DNA of 64,000 bases from Armigeres subalbatus (Eukaryota; Arthropoda; Insecta; Diptera; Culicidae): assembly GCF_024139115.2 (NCBI RefSeq), contig NC_085140.1, positions 336,661,099 to 336,725,098 on the forward strand, written 5' to 3'. The translations under genes and the position numbers were made by a program. Below the pieces are notes generated by a model. It did not search any database, had not been told where the DNA came from, and saw only the letters and a list, made by a program, of their open reading frames with translations. This document shows, one piece after another, positions 12,400 through 24,604 of this stretch (position 1 is its first letter; each line of letters opens with the position of its first letter).

Positions 12400-15130
12400 T
12401 GAGTAGCAAGGGGATGGGGATTTTTTTTTTAAATGTTAGAATATGTTAGGAAATAATCTTCAACTGTACACAAACGTACCGAAATTCGCAGTCACAAATT
12501 ATAGTCAGCGAAACCAAACCGAAAACATTCAGCATGAAGACTCAGACGAAGAACACTACACCGTCTCATGTCCAGATTATTTCAGCTGATAACATATTCG
12601 GACAGGAGCTGTGGAGGTAAAAGTTCAGCTCACCATTCTTCATGTTCACCCTCATCCTCGACACATTGGACCACATTTCCATAGAATGCAGTCTTAGCGT
12701 CTTCCTCGCATTACTGGTTCCTCCCCATTGATAGAACTCGTCTGAACTCGAACTCGAACTCCTCTGCTAGGGTTATGCAGACTGGAATCAACCCGGCGAT
12801 AACGCAGACTGTCTCCAACGAAATGGTTCTATACGCACTCGAAACACGGATGGCTAGTACACTCGTGCATTAGTTCACCATGATATTTGCTAGTGCATCA
12901 ATCATCTTTGACGCCTTTTCTCTGGAATAGTCAACATGGGTGTTGAAATTCAACCGGTCATCACTTCTAGATGTCTCAGAGTCCGCACCGACTATACTGT
13001 CGTTGCATCCACCGACGGTATACCGTTGCATCAGAATTTTCACCTCTTCCAGGGACTCACCGGTTATCGTTAGGACGGCGTCAGCGTTAGCATCCCGTAA
13101 TACATCAAGTCCCAGAGCGTCGAGTCGAGTAAGTGCTGTGACATCGTCACAGTGCTGAGTGCTGTGACGATGGCCTCCCAAATGGCACTATTAAACGCGT
13201 TTTTGATTCAATCGATAATACCGTGAAGAACCGATTGCCGCTCCTCTTCTTCTTGGACGCCTGATTACATCCACCGTCGATCTGTCTTTTCGGAATCCGA
13301 AATGCTTTTTCGATAACCCTCCAGTGAACTGCGTCAGTTTTTAGGAATAATCCTTTCCAGAAGCTTCTTCTATTTATTCAGCAATATGATGCGGAATTCC
13401 TCGTCTGTTTCCAAGGTTTCGGCTACAACACTCGTTTCCGGATATTCTAATGATCCGACAAGAAACTAGAGACCAAAACATTCTGCAGCACCACCTGAAC
13501 AGATCCTTGATCAGTATGCCAGTCGAGAAAATTTGTTTATTTATGTAAAAATAACGAAATGCTTCGGATAAATCTTCATGTAATGAGTGTTCCGAATATG
13601 AGTCTGTTTGGGATTTGAGTCAAAACGGTATAGACTTCACAACCGCAGTTCATGTTCCTCACAAGCGACGGAACGGTAGAACGTAATGTCGATGATGGAC
13701 TCCTTGCCATCTCTACGAAATGTTACCTTACCGAAACGATACCTTCGTAGCCCAGTCTGACTTTCAGCTTTGACAGCGCCTACAAAAAACTGTAACCTCT
13801 AGCGTTAGTCAGTCTGTTGCCCTATTCCACTGCTCAAGCATTGAAATCATCTCCGATGATTATCGGTCGTTGACCGATCAGTTTTTCCCTTAGTGCGTCC
13901 AGCATCTGGTTATACTGCCTCATAGTCCAGTTCGGGAGTGCGTAACCGCTACACCAAAAATCTCTTTAATTTTGGCGATTACGAGACCTTCTCTTGAGCT
14001 GTCTACCATTTATTGGAAAGGGAATCTGCCCATCACTTGGAAAGCCACAATCCCCGTTTAATCTACCGCCCAGTTAACGTTGACAAACGGGATCCGATAC
14101 GGCTCAATAATAATTGCCACGTCGCACGTTGCTTCTGTTCTCGACTGCCACAAAAGTTGCTGTGCGGTGTCGCAATGGAAGAGATTTATCTGGATTATCT
14201 GCATCAATCCCGGCCCGCCATCGCCTTCTTGTATGCAGATTTACGGCATTGGAAGCCACCCGTCGCATGGTTGTTTATGTGCTTCCAGTTTGCAGAGCAA
14301 ACATCTCGATTGCTTCGTGCAGTCCCTAGCAAAATGACCTTCTTCACAATTCTTACATATACCGAACTTTGCAGTTTCGCGCCTGGTGGCCAAACGCCAT
14401 GCATAGAATCGATCCATTTCTTTGAATCACAACTGACACACCGACCATCCTACTTTCACGTCATCTGCACTTTTCCCAGCTTGCATTGTGAGGCCAGTGC
14501 ATCCCTCAGTTCGTATACCGTAGTGATCTCCTCCAGGTCTCTGCACTCGACCACTGCCTCTTGCGTTAGAGCTACGTTCCCTCCACTACCCAATGAATTG
14601 GCAACGAGCTCCCGGAAAGCCGAGCTCTAGATCGTAGGATCCTTCTTCAGCTCGAAAAGCATCTCCCGCTTCTGGGTACGCCTAGTTCTCACTACTTTCT
14701 CACCGAGTCTTTCAGCTTCGGGCTCGCTCTTACCTTCCTTAGGATGTTGCGTATGACGTTATATCGTTCGCTTCGACGATCAAGGCGTCACCCTTGACCA
14801 TCTTCCGAGGAGAACGACGTTTTCCTTTCTTCTTCTGTGCTTTCCTCCCTTCTACATTCTCCTGCTCCTTCTTCCTATTCTCCCGCGGGTTTTCCACGGA
14901 CTGCCAGTCACCGTCCTTGCCACCTTCCTATGAATAACCAGCTGGCAAAATCATACACGTTCCGCTGCTTCTTCGGGACTTCTTGCTTTCAAGCAGTTAT
15001 AATGCTGCCAAACACTGCTCAGTGCGCTTAATTTTCCTCCAAACCAACGCTTGTTTACTGGTCCGTTCTTCATCTGCGTTACGACTCCGAATTCCACGTA
15101 ACTTCATCGTGACACATTCGCTCTGCGATG
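12400..15130 (-). mobile_element. R1-clade LINE, heavily decayed (gag, EN, RT remnants)
   Basis: Minus-strand order fits a non-LTR element of the R1 type. 14840-14200 encodes a gag-like region in pieces (GDALIVEAS-like sequence, GEMLFELKKDP, LTQEAVVECRDLEEI, then a cysteine-rich stretch). 14100-13650 holds endonuclease debris. 13420-13280 has RT pieces (LTQFTGGLSKKHFGFRKDRS). 13181-12870 reads AVLTITGESLEEVK, DDRLNFNTHVDYSREKASK. About 12600-12870 carries the end (VSSAYRTISLETVCVIAG). Many stops and frameshifts show it is inactive. It resembles the second copy at 17.4-19.2 kb. Confidence 0.75.
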
Positions 15131-15162
15131 TTGTCCACCCTTGGGGCAAGCATTCCTCTACG

Positions 15163-15262
15163 TCCCAACAAACAATTTAAGCTGAACAAGCTAGTTTTTT
15201 AGCTTAATAAGCTTATTTGCCACGAAACAAGCTCTTCTTCAGCTTCCAATGTTTGTTGAGGT
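15163..15262. mobile_element. Tiny MITE-like inverted repeat
   Basis: CCCAACAAACAATTTAAGCTG at the left is echoed inverted at the right (CAGCTTCCAATGTTTGTTGAGG); AAGCTTATT-type motifs lie between. It is short and diverged. Confidence 0.35.
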
Positions 15263-15499
15263 GCTTCCGCAAGCCACGGGCAATCGAATACCACGTGCTA
15301 TGGAGTCTCCTTTACGTTGGTACACGCCGGGCAGAATGGCGATGACGCAGACCAATGCAGATATGCATTTACCAAGTGCAAACCTGCGAAATCCGTAGAG
15401 TCGAGGTCTACCCAGACTGAGACCCAAGGATTCGCGGACTCGGGCAAGGTCGAATCGACCGAGGGCGTGCCAGCGAAGACGGTGGTGCCAAAGATGGTA

Positions 15500-15623
15500 G
15501 GTCATTTGGCATAAAGTCGTTTGGCATAATGCCGTTCGGCATAAATGTCGTTTGGCATAATGTCGTTTGGTATAAGGCCGTTTGGCATATTGGCCGTTTG
15601 GCATAATGGTCATTTGGCATAAT
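15500..15623. repeat. 15-16-bp minisatellite, about eight units
   Basis: Units of the form GTCGTTTGGCATAAT repeat about eight times with small length shifts (15 or 16 bases) and substitutions (GTC/GCC, TTT/TTC). On the minus strand the repeat reads as MPND/AKRP/CQTT-type peptides depending on frame. Confidence 0.9.
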
Positions 15624-16077
15624 AGTTGTGTAATCTTCAATTTCGAAACATATGCATAATATGTTCAATTATTTATAATGATTGTCACTTTAACATTATA
15701 AAAGAGATGTTCTAAATTGATTTTTTCCAATCAAAGTTCAGATTCTATCAAATCACTGCTTGAAGGTACTTTATTTAGACTTTTTATTATCTGTCTATTT
15801 CACTTAAAATCTGTTTACCTCTGGGTCAGCAGCAAGATCGTCGTGCATCCCGTCGTTGACTAAAACAAACTACAATATACGGAAAGTCAAACAGCAAAAT
15901 TGTGAGTGCGATAAAAGGCAAATGAAGTTATTTCTGCATGACATATATTGATCTCTTTAAAAGCATACTTTGTCGTTCATAATTCTAAAAAGTATAAGCT
16001 TCTTTTTTTCAAGTAATGCATTTTTTATGCATAACACAAGGGAGAATATGTATGGTTTCTATTCTCAATGTATGCAA

Positions 16078-16500
16078 TATTCAGTTCTAGGAAAGGGAAG
16101 ATATAGCTCCTTCTTTCAAAGGATGCATTTTCTTGGCAAAAGCAAAGGGAGATTTTATTCATTTGTCCAATTAAGGCATTTGCTCGGTTTAAGGAAAAGA
16201 GGGATATGATCCTTTCTTTCAAAGGATGCATCTTCCCGACAGTTACATCAGAAAAGATATGGTTCCATTTTTTAAAGGATACATTTGCCCGATAGATGGC
16301 GAAATACGATATGCTTCCTTCTTCCAAGTCCGGGCATTTGATCGGTTAAATGCGGGGGAAGATGAGATTTCTTCACTCAGTGGATGCATTTGTTCGGCAA
16401 AAGATAAAAGACGACATAGTTCCATCATTCAAGGCGTTTGCTCGGTTTAAGCAAAGGAATATATGATCCCTTCATTCAGAAAATGCATTCGCCCGGAAGA
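16078..16500. repeat. Diverged minisatellite array 1 (about 60-65-bp units)
   Basis: Each unit contains TTCAAAGGATGCATTTGCCCGG-like and GGAAAGATATGATCC-like blocks; about seven units can be traced. The minus strand stays open for 100 codons, with recurring IGQMHPL/KERIIS-type peptides. Confidence 0.65.
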
Positions 16501-16784
16501 AGTCCAGAGAGGAAATGGTGGCTCTACCCCTGTACCCTGAATGCCATTACCCCGGATGGGACAGTACCCCGAGATCCATTACCCCGAATACATTTCGAAT
16601 CTGTAGTTTTCTTCTATTACTATTTTTAACACCCACAGATACCGATGAATCGTAAAATGACAATCTTTTAAAAGAATAAGAATTTGTTAGGATAAAAGTA
16701 TATACTACTTAGAGTTACTCAGATAAACGCAATCAAGCTTATGTTTAATAAACATTGTTGACGGTAATAAACGGTAACGGTTTA

Positions 16785-17255
16785 TGGCAAACACAGGAGG
16801 TAATGCCTTCTTGAAATGAACGCATTTACCCAGTATAAGACGAACATAGGAGATAATGCCTTCTGTTAAAGAACGCATTTGTCCAATATAAGACAAACAG
16901 AAGATAATGGTTTAAGGCGAACACAGGTGATAATGCCTTCGATGAACGCATTTGCCCGATATAAGGCGAACAGTTAATGAACGCATTTGCCCGGTATATG
17001 GCGAACATAGACGATAACACCTTCTTTAAATAAATGCGTTGGCCCGGTTTAAGGCGAACAAAGTTGATAATGCCTTCTTTAGATGAACAGATTTGCCGGA
17101 TATAAGGTGAACAGAGTTGGTAATACCTTCTATTAATAAACGCATTTGTCGGTTTAATGTGTACAGAGATGATAATGCCTTGTTTAGATGAATGCATTTG
17201 CCCGATATAAGGCGAACAAAGATAACTCCTCTTTAAAATAATTGCGTTTGCAAGG
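16785..17255. repeat. Diverged minisatellite array 2 (about 62-bp units), related to array 1
   Basis: Units read approximately GATAATGCCTTCTTT / GATGAACGCATTTGCCCG / ATATAAGGCGAACA. About seven or eight are visible, some shortened. The minus strand is open for 166 codons with repeats such as CSPYIGQMHSSKQGII. The core GCATTTGCCCG plus CCTTCTTT is shared with array 1. Confidence 0.75.
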
Positions 17256-17399
17256 TATAACGAAATTATTCCTGCCATGCCATAAGAGGAACAAGCATAT
17301 TCGAGAAACAGAAGAGATTTTCTCATTCTAAGGTTTAATTCTAAGGTTTATCCCCGGCAAATTTCAGAAGCAACTGTTTATACCCCTTTACTCTGTTTA

Positions 17400-19195
17400 A
17401 ATACATGTTCGCCGTCTCAAGCCCAGTCGACGTGGGTTGAAATTTTCTCGAAATTCTCACCTCAGCTTAAACAATCTTCAAAGGTAGCACATGATATGTA
17501 GGCGCGTGGACTCGAGGAATGGCTAGTTCAGGCGCAAATAAGAGGTGGTTCAAGGGTTCAGAGTCGGCTTCATGGGTCATACCGGTGCCCTGTGGTCGAA
17601 CTCGATCCTTTTATCGAACAAGTGGCCGCGCGAAGAACAACATGGTATCGTCGCCTTCGCGGCGTCGGTCAACCGAGTTCGAGGACGGAAAGGGGTCCTC
17701 GTCAAGCCTGGGGCAGGCGTAGGCAATGTGTCGGTGAGTCCCTCTGTCTTCTTCTTATTGGCGTTACATCCCCAACTGGGACATTGCCGCCTCGCAGCTT
17801 AGTGTTCATTAAGCACTTCCACAGTTATTAACTGCGAGGTTTCTAAGCCAAGTTACCATTTTTGCATCCGTATATCATGAGGCTAACACGATGATACTTT
17901 TATGCCCAGGGAAGTCGAGACAATTTCCAAACCGAAAATTACCTAGACCGGCACCGGGAATCGAACCCAGCCACCCTCAGCATGGTCTTGCTTTGTAGCC
18001 GCGCATCTTACCGCACGGCTAAGGAGGGCCCCAAGTCCCTCTGTGTGTTGGCGAATAGACCCTATCGCAGAGAGGTCAATTTGGAGTCCACGCGGCATCA
18101 TCATTCTTGATACCAGTCGTGCAGAGAGAAGCAGGCACGAAGCCTACCCTTCCCACCTTCCGAGGACATAGGACGTGGTAAGGCCACCTGGAAAGCCGGC
18201 AATACGCTGGCACGATACCATGGTGTTCTTCTAAACAGGGTGCGTTGTGCACTGGCCTCCCTTTGAAGCATTATTTTCTGGTTGTACCGAAGGGACGATG
18301 AGCTTGGCGGCAATGGAAACGGTTTAGCGGGTCGGGGATGTAGTCCTGCCTCCCTCGTTTGCTGTTGGAGGTGGTTCCTAACCCCGCACTTCCTGGACAA
18401 TCCAGGGTGTCTGTTGAGCAGATTCCCCCTCCATTGCTTAGGGGAAAAAAAGACCAATGCAGATATTGACGGAAACAGCTGTGCCCGGACAGGAACTGAA
18501 TTAGGTAAAAGTTCATCTTTCCATGCTCCCTGTTCGCCCATGTCGACACATTGGGAATGAGCCGGTGGGTCCACCTTCTATTATCTGTATTGTGACACTC
18601 CTGCTGCCACTTCACCATAGAGTCTAGTCTAGTCTCACCGTCTCCCTCATATTTCTGGTACCTCTCCGTTGATAGCAGTCGATATCCTTTGGTATCATCC
18701 CTGCGATAACGCAAACTGCCTCCGACGAAATGGTTCGGTACGCACTCGCGACTCGAACGGCCATTAGGTGAAACACGCTGTTCAACTTTCTGCGGTTACG
18801 TTTCGTCTTGAGCGCAGCTCCCCAGGCTGGAACTCCGTACCTTAGTGTCGAGGATGATACTGCCGCCAGAAGACGCCTATTGTTGTCTTTCGGACCGCCG
18901 ACGTTCGGCAAGATCCTAATTTCAGCGTTAGCACCGTGTTGTACATAACGGTTCCACAGCTTTGAGCCAAGTATGGACCCTTGCGGAACACCCGCCGTAA
19001 CACTGATCGACTTTTGCCATGAATTCGTATCGTACACAAGAATTCGATTCTAGAAATAGCTCCTAAGGATCTTACACAGGAGGTCGAGGATTCGCATTCC
19101 GTGCAACGCTGCGGCGATGGCCACCATACTGGCACTTCTTTCCGATAAACTGGCATAGGAGAATCAATAAGAACTTGTAATCCTGAGTGCAACTC
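17400..19195 (-). mobile_element. R1-clade LINE 3' half, split by a SINE
   Basis: The minus strand encodes RT motif SVTAGVPQGSILGSKLWN, then thumb/C-terminal pieces (SSTLRYGVPAWGAALKTKRN; VASAYRTISSEAVCVIAGM; RWTHRLIPNVSTW; FYLIQFLSGHSCFRQYL). Material between PQGSILG and the thumb is deleted, and frames shift at several places. From about 18045 to 17400 the sequence is 3' tail, interrupted by the Feilai-like SINE. No poly(A) was found. Confidence 0.8.
17748..18033 (-). mobile_element. Feilai-like tRNA-derived SINE, full length
   Basis: The head is at the right end: on the minus strand, CCTTAGCCGTGCGGTAAG (A box) and GGGTTCGATTCCCGG (B box) are followed by CTAGGTAATTTTCGGTTTGG and the body to the TTGGGGATGTAACG end. 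It is flanked by AGTCCCTCTGT on both sides (17737-17747 and 18034-18044). Feilai is the Aedes SINE family this most resembles, from memory of its structure. It is inserted in the R1-like LINE tail. Confidence 0.85.
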
Positions 19196-19316
19196 AAATT
19201 TTTCATGACTTATTCACCTCATTCTTTTTGTATATATTCAATTCTATATATTTACCATTCTTTTATCTCCTTCGTCTGTGATAGCTGTTTCGGTTCCGAG
19301 CGCTTCTTAAAATAAA

Positions 19317-19500
19317 TCGTGGACTTCGTGGCCATACGGTTAGCGGTGTCAACTGTCTAGAAGCATGTGCTATGAATGGAGTGTGGGTTTCCCGCTCCGA
19401 TAAGGAGGAAACTTTTCGATATACGGAAATTTCTCCACTGTCCACTGGGTGTTATGTGTCCTGTCCATCGCCTAGGTGCAAAGTGTTCAGTATGTACAAA
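19317..19500 (+). mobile_element. tRNA-derived SINE, same family as 2430-2641
   Basis: CGTGGACTTCGTGGCCATACGGTTAG (head) is followed by a degenerate B box (GGTTTCCCGCTCCG), AAGGAGGAAACTTTTCG, CCACTGGGTGTTATG and TGTCCTGTCC, in the same order as the minus-strand copy near the start of the window. Ends with GTGCAAAGTGTTCAGTATG. Confidence 0.65.
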
Positions 19501-21100
19501 GCAGCGCATACTCTTTTTCATTAAATGGCGCTGGATTGCATTGGTGGGCAGAAATTACCCCACTAGCGACGAGCGAAGCTCTTGTTTACAAAAGCAGTTT
19601 CGCTTTTTTGAAGTGTTGATGACGATCTTCCCGTAAAAATTCCGAAATTTCAAGAAATTTGCCGAGAAAGAAAGAAAGAAAGCGACTGTTTACTTCGATG
19701 ACATTCACTTCCAGGTGCAGCAGCCGTAAAAGTGTAGACAACAACTTTCCGTGCATGATGTTTACGGTACTCGTCACTGAGTGGCGATACCTGCGTTTCT
19801 ATCTGTTTTGTAAAACCTGTTACCTGCTACTCTATATGTTTTGAAATTTTCACCATGAGCTCATAGAAGAATGGTAGTTGGAAATCGATAAAATGTATGG
19901 AAAAATAAGGTATTTCGCAAATTTATGGAAAATGGGAGTGTTTTAGAAGAAAGTAGTGATAAGGAATGAAGTATGAGATGGAAAGATTATCTCCTGCACT
20001 TAGTTTGCACTGATTAGTAGTTTTATAGTGATGAAATTTTATAGTGATGAAAAATCTGGCTACGCCCCTTCGTGTCCTGCCCGGCCGTCTATCTGCGCTA
20101 AGTAAGTCCGATATCCGCCGGTTTTGGTCATTCGACGATCGGTCTATCACTCCAAGCAAAGACGCGGTGTCCCAGCTATGGGCACAACTTGATAAATATT
20201 TAACGATCGGATGCCATTTGGCTGGTGGCAATCTCCGATCCATAGATTGTGGGCTACTGCGCTAACTGCTTGGCCATTTTCGTTCTCTTGCTCAATTCGA
20301 TGACGGCGAAGTGACGCCAGACGCTAACATATAGACGGTTGCATACGCTTTTGGGCCACACTACACACCACATACAGCATAATGTTTTATTTATAAAATA
20401 AATCAACAGCCGCCAGAAGGAATGTAACGAAATTGATTAGCATTTGGTGCAAAAAAGGGTTTCCTCCCTTCCTTCCAGCCTCCTGGTGGTGGTTTCATCT
20501 CGAATGCAGGAATTCTGTGAATAGACGTGTGCTTGAGATGGAACAATTTTAGTGCAGTGTGGTCTATGTTCCTTTTCCCCATGCAGTTCAATGGTCAGGA
20601 AATGGGAAATTGTGGTGGCTTTGGCATTTTCGCTCCGGACGCTGGCTAATACAGATCGAAAAAAAAACATTTCGGGTAATTTGTGATTCTGGGTGGGGTG
20701 GAAATTATGAAATATTTTGGACGTGTCGTTTCCTTGGACCCAAGCCAACAACAGACCGGCGTTCATTTAGCTGAAGGCAAACGATCACAATTTGAATAAA
20801 TCATTATTCTCTGGTGATGTGCCTGCATAGGTGAAAACGAGGTAACCAGCCAAAAATATTAGTGCGCAATTCATGTGGAATATGGCAGGTTGTTTATCTT
20901 ATACAACAACTACATCGTAGAATACCGAGTATCAAAGATATCTTTTGAAAGGCATAGTAAATGCTCAATAAATCATTAGATGAAATATTGCTTGAACAGC
21001 GTTAGTAACCCGGCTCTATGATGCCATAGAATCTGTTTGATATTTCAATTTCGAGTGGTTGAAAAGGGACATTCCTCAGATCAGTGGCAAAATGCGGCTA
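19500..21100. other. No recognised gene
   Basis: Mixed-composition sequence with short chance reading frames (all under 110 codons, none with family motifs) and a small AAAG microsatellite near 19667-19683. No splice-linked exons could be assembled. Confidence 0.4.
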
Positions 21101-21325
21101 CCGCACCCAAAAAACAAATCTGACAATTATTGTATAAAATCGCCATATACAATTCTGTAAGCTTTTTATACAGATATTGTATTAAAATAATACAAATCTT
21201 TATTATTTCAATACAACAATTGTATTAAAATCTTCCGAAATTGTATATGCCCAATTATAATACAGTTTCTGTAAGGTTCTTATGCAGAACTGTATTAAAC
21301 TCTGCAATCGGCTGGAAGGGTGCGG
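21101..21325. mobile_element. MITE with CCGCACCC ends, copy 1
   Basis: CCGCACCC at the left is mirrored by GGGTGCGG at the right. The interior carries ATATACAATTCTGTAAG, TTGTATTAAAAT and CAGTTTCTGTAAGGTTCTTA, also present in the second copy near 43450-43672. 225 bp. Confidence 0.6.
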
Positions 21326-23330
21326 AAAAGCAACAGTAAAACAGCAACAGCAACAGTAAAAGTGGCTTTTAAGTTTAAACCAGTCTGTTGTTCAGGAATT
21401 TGATATAAGAATCTATATTCCTGGGCTTTAAAGACGGTTTGTTTGGGTTAATTTGCAAACCATGTACCGCAAGAAATTATTATTTTCGAGTCTCACAGTT
21501 CCTCTTAATTTTTGTTGTATCCTGAAGAATCATCGCTAGCCGCATGAGATAAAATTCATTAATTAAGTAAGCCATGTTTGAATTACAAACATTTTGCAAA
21601 TCGGTTAACCCGTTTGTGAGTTTAATCGCCAGGAAGGAAACTTAAACTAATTTTTATTATACAGATTTGTAAGCAAGCAGCATAATTTTCATCACATCGA
21701 TGTCGAAATTTCAGTATATCGCGCTTTGTTTGCAGGCTCAGGTGTAGCTTGTCAGTAATAGCATTAAAAGTGTATCAATCAACAAAGCGAAAGGTTACGG
21801 CTGTCGTTTGCTATGCAAAACTGTAACTCAATTACCCAGCCCTGCAACCAAGGGAAATCTTACTCTTCTCTATCAACTTCCGTAACTACTTTGCTATCAA
21901 ATAGCAACAATTTACAATCTTAAAGGTGAGTAAACACAACTTTTGCAAAACAAAAAGTAACGACGTTCACATTTTTTCAAAAATAATTTTTACAACGTAA
22001 TTTTTTGTAACGATGTCGTTTCCAGGTTTTAGTACACATTTGAGCTAAAATAAGATAGACATCAAAATATCAACCAGAATTGCGGTCAACATTTGTTTCC
22101 AGTATATTTGTGCATGTAATAGAATTCCGTGGTTAGCTCCTATTCTAAATATATTGATTGACCAGCGTCCCCTACATTTCTTATTCAACATCCAGCGACA
22201 AAATTATGTACATGCGACGTACGTTTGCCATGCGAAACATGGGAACAAGGTTGCTCCACGAGTAGCTAATGAAAGAACTTCTAACGTATTTATTTTATGC
22301 GTTCTTTCGAGCATTAGGGAAAACATTTTTATTTACGAGCGGCCCACCAGAAACAGTGAGGACACAAGGCCGAGCAGTCAGTAGTTATTAATCATGTCTG
22401 GGCTTCGACTATGTTGTTACGCTTCCAGAGCGAAAAGGTTCGCATAGTTTCGGGGTAATTACTTTTGTTTGGATCAAACGGTACGATTATTTATTATGAC
22501 AGCAAATGTTCTGGAAAAAAGTTTACTCCATTACACTTCATAGGCAACGAAACTATCAGGAGAGAAAGTTCTATATTGAAAAATATGTTATGGAGTCTTC
22601 TTTTTTATAGTACTATAACTAACTTAGCAAAATCTATTGATATTTTGGAAAAAAAAACTGTAATGGCACATTTGATTCTTGTCGATGCAGTTAAACAAGG
22701 ATCAGGTACAACCAATAATGATGGGAAACCCGCAAGAAGTTTTTTTTTTTGTAATCCAGCTGAAGTTGCATTCAATCTTCAATCAAAATTCAATCTTGAA
22801 TAACTTGAAAGATCCATGTGGATTGCCTTTAACTGCATCGACAATAATGCCCAACTCCTGCCCCAATGAGTTTTATTTCCCTTGCCTTATGTAGATCTTT
22901 TTTGCAGTTCCATTTTTTTATATTCATTTTATATGAAACATCTATCATAGTAAGATTATGTCGAACTTCAACGATTTGGTCACTTTACAGCAGTACACAT
23001 GAGGCAATTGAACAATCTGATGTAAAAAATACGTTTCTTCGGTCTTTAAAGATTCTTTGGTTTTCCCATATGTATCGTCAATGGTTTACAGAATCATGTG
23101 GATGAAGGAGAAGATATTGTCCAGATACCATTGGCTTCTCCACTGCGATCAACTGCCTTCAGCTGTAATGGTACTAAAACTGTGAACATAATGTTTGCGT
23201 CACTGCTTGATTCATCTGCAAAATTGCTTTTATATCGAGTGTCCACTGGGTCCATCACATCACCATTTGTGCAAAAAAAAATATATTTGAGTGTGTAACG
23301 CGGTGTGGATTTTTTGGAATAATTTTATTG
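21326..23330. other. No recognised gene
   Basis: A CAGCAACAGTAAAA microsatellite-like run near 21330-21360 is the only clear repeat. Reading frames at 22154, 22465 and 23098 (66-112 codons) show no known motif; a minus-strand translation of 22100-23110 is broken by many stops. It may be a decayed element. Confidence 0.35.
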
Positions 23331-23340
23331 GATTTGCTTA

Positions 23341-23590
23341 AAGCTTCAGACGTTTTTATCTTTTTAAGCAAAATCATTTGTAAATATATTATGAAATTAA
23401 ATTATTATTTTTAATTAATAAATAGCTTTGACGTTTTTATCCTTTTAAGTAAAATATCATTGAAATGAGTTGAAGCTTAATTATTAGTAATAAATTATCT
23501 TTTGCTTTATTTTTTGTTGTTGTAATTATTAGATTATTTGAATTTAATTAGCTTTGGACGTTTTTCTCTTTTTAAGCAAAATAATGCTTG
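23341..23590. repeat. Three spaced copies of a 35-bp motif
   Basis: AGCTT..GACGTTTTTATC followed by TTTTAAGCAAAAT occurs near 23343, 23423 and 23549, separated by AT-rich sequence. The spacing is unequal (about 80 and 126 bases), so it is a decayed tandem repeat. Confidence 0.55.
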
Positions 23591-23708
23591 AATTCGTCAA
23601 GTCGGCCTGACGATTCACAGTCCAAAGCGAGACCATAATATTATCAGTATTTGCCCGACTATTTGACTGTCTTGGGTGAGGAAATATTTCGAGCGGTTTG
23701 CGTCTCGG

Positions 23709-23925
23709 CTAAGCAAAGTGGTATACTGTTTCAGTGAGTGCAGTAATGGCTCCTGAAACTAGATAGCTCTTTTTCAACCATTTGCTCGATCCTGGAAGGC
23801 GCCAAACTGATATCGCCATTTGAATCTTTATACATAACCAGCAATTGTCCTTCAAGGTTTCTTGAAGGTAGAAATCCTTAAGCTCGTTCATTTTCGCTCG
23901 CACTAGAGGAAGAGAAGTATCGAGG
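23709..23925 (-). pseudogene. Coding fragment of unknown, perhaps retroelement gag, origin
   Basis: A minus-strand frame reads EGQLLVMYKDSNGDISLAPS then RIEQMVEKELSSFRSHY and a stop. The composition looks like real protein, but I cannot name the family. It is flanked by direct repeats (23974-24074 and 24162-24262), pointing to a retroelement. Confidence 0.3.
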
Positions 23926-23973
23926 TTTCCAAGTTCCGAACAGTTTAAGTTTTCTACAAAGTGGATCGTGTTC

Positions 23974-24262
23974 CTTCAAAGTTTGCAGAAGGTAATAATT
24001 GAGAACAGTGGTGTAAAGTGAAGTGCTTGAAACAAAATCTTTTGGTGTCTTCCAGGTAGCTGCTTATTTCGGGCAGAGCGTTCGAAAATTTCCCTGAGGA
24101 ATTGTCTCAAAAATAGGCGGGCAAGTCAACAGACTGGTGGTCTCTCGTACGCGAGAGTGGCGCTTCAAAGTTTGCAGAAGGTAATAATTGAGAACAGTGG
24201 TGTAAAGTGAAGTGCTTGAAACAAAATCTTTTGGTGTCTTCCAGATAGCTGCTTATTTCGGT
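23974..24262. repeat. About 100-bp direct repeats A-B-A'
   Basis: The block starting CTTCAAAGTTTGCAGAAGG and ending near TCCAGRTAGCTGCTTATTTC occurs at 23974-24074 and 24162-24262 with few differences. Block B (24080-24163, CGTTCGAAAATTTCCCTGAG to AGAGTGGCGCT) lies between and recurs at 25512-25598. Confidence 0.8.
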
Positions 24263-24604
24263 CAGTGCGTCTGACACTTTCGCGATTCTCTCCATTTGTC
24301 GGAGTAGATATTGAGACAGAAAAAGGTAATTTTAAATTATGACTTTAATTTTGCACACGACTAACGTTCGCCATTCGCGTTGGACTTCCAGCGCGTAGGC
24401 GCTTTTTTTGTACGGGCTGGAATTTTGTGACGACCAGCGGAGTCGAATTGGGGTTCCGTCCTTTTGCTGTGGGTCGCAGTGCGACCAAATTGAGCTTGTG
24501 TGTCCGCTAAGGCCCGCCTTCCGAGGTAGCCGAACGGAGGGGAGTGAAGTTCGTTAGCTAGTCGAGCGAAACTCAAACAACAGTCGCCTAAAACTGTTGA
24601 TAAG

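Noticed and set aside
14013..14630. 205-codon plus-strand reading frame
   Set aside because: It is antisense to an R1-like LINE gag/endonuclease region, whose minus-strand translation has recognisable motifs; the plus frame has none.
16826..17326. 166-codon minus-strand frame as a repeat protein gene
   Set aside because: It lies wholly in a diverged minisatellite that is also partly open on the other strand; no promoter, splice sites or homologues seen. Kept as a repeat and a finding.
22154..23298. Series of 60-112-codon frames as exons of a gene
   Set aside because: No shared phase, no splice sites joining them and no family motif.
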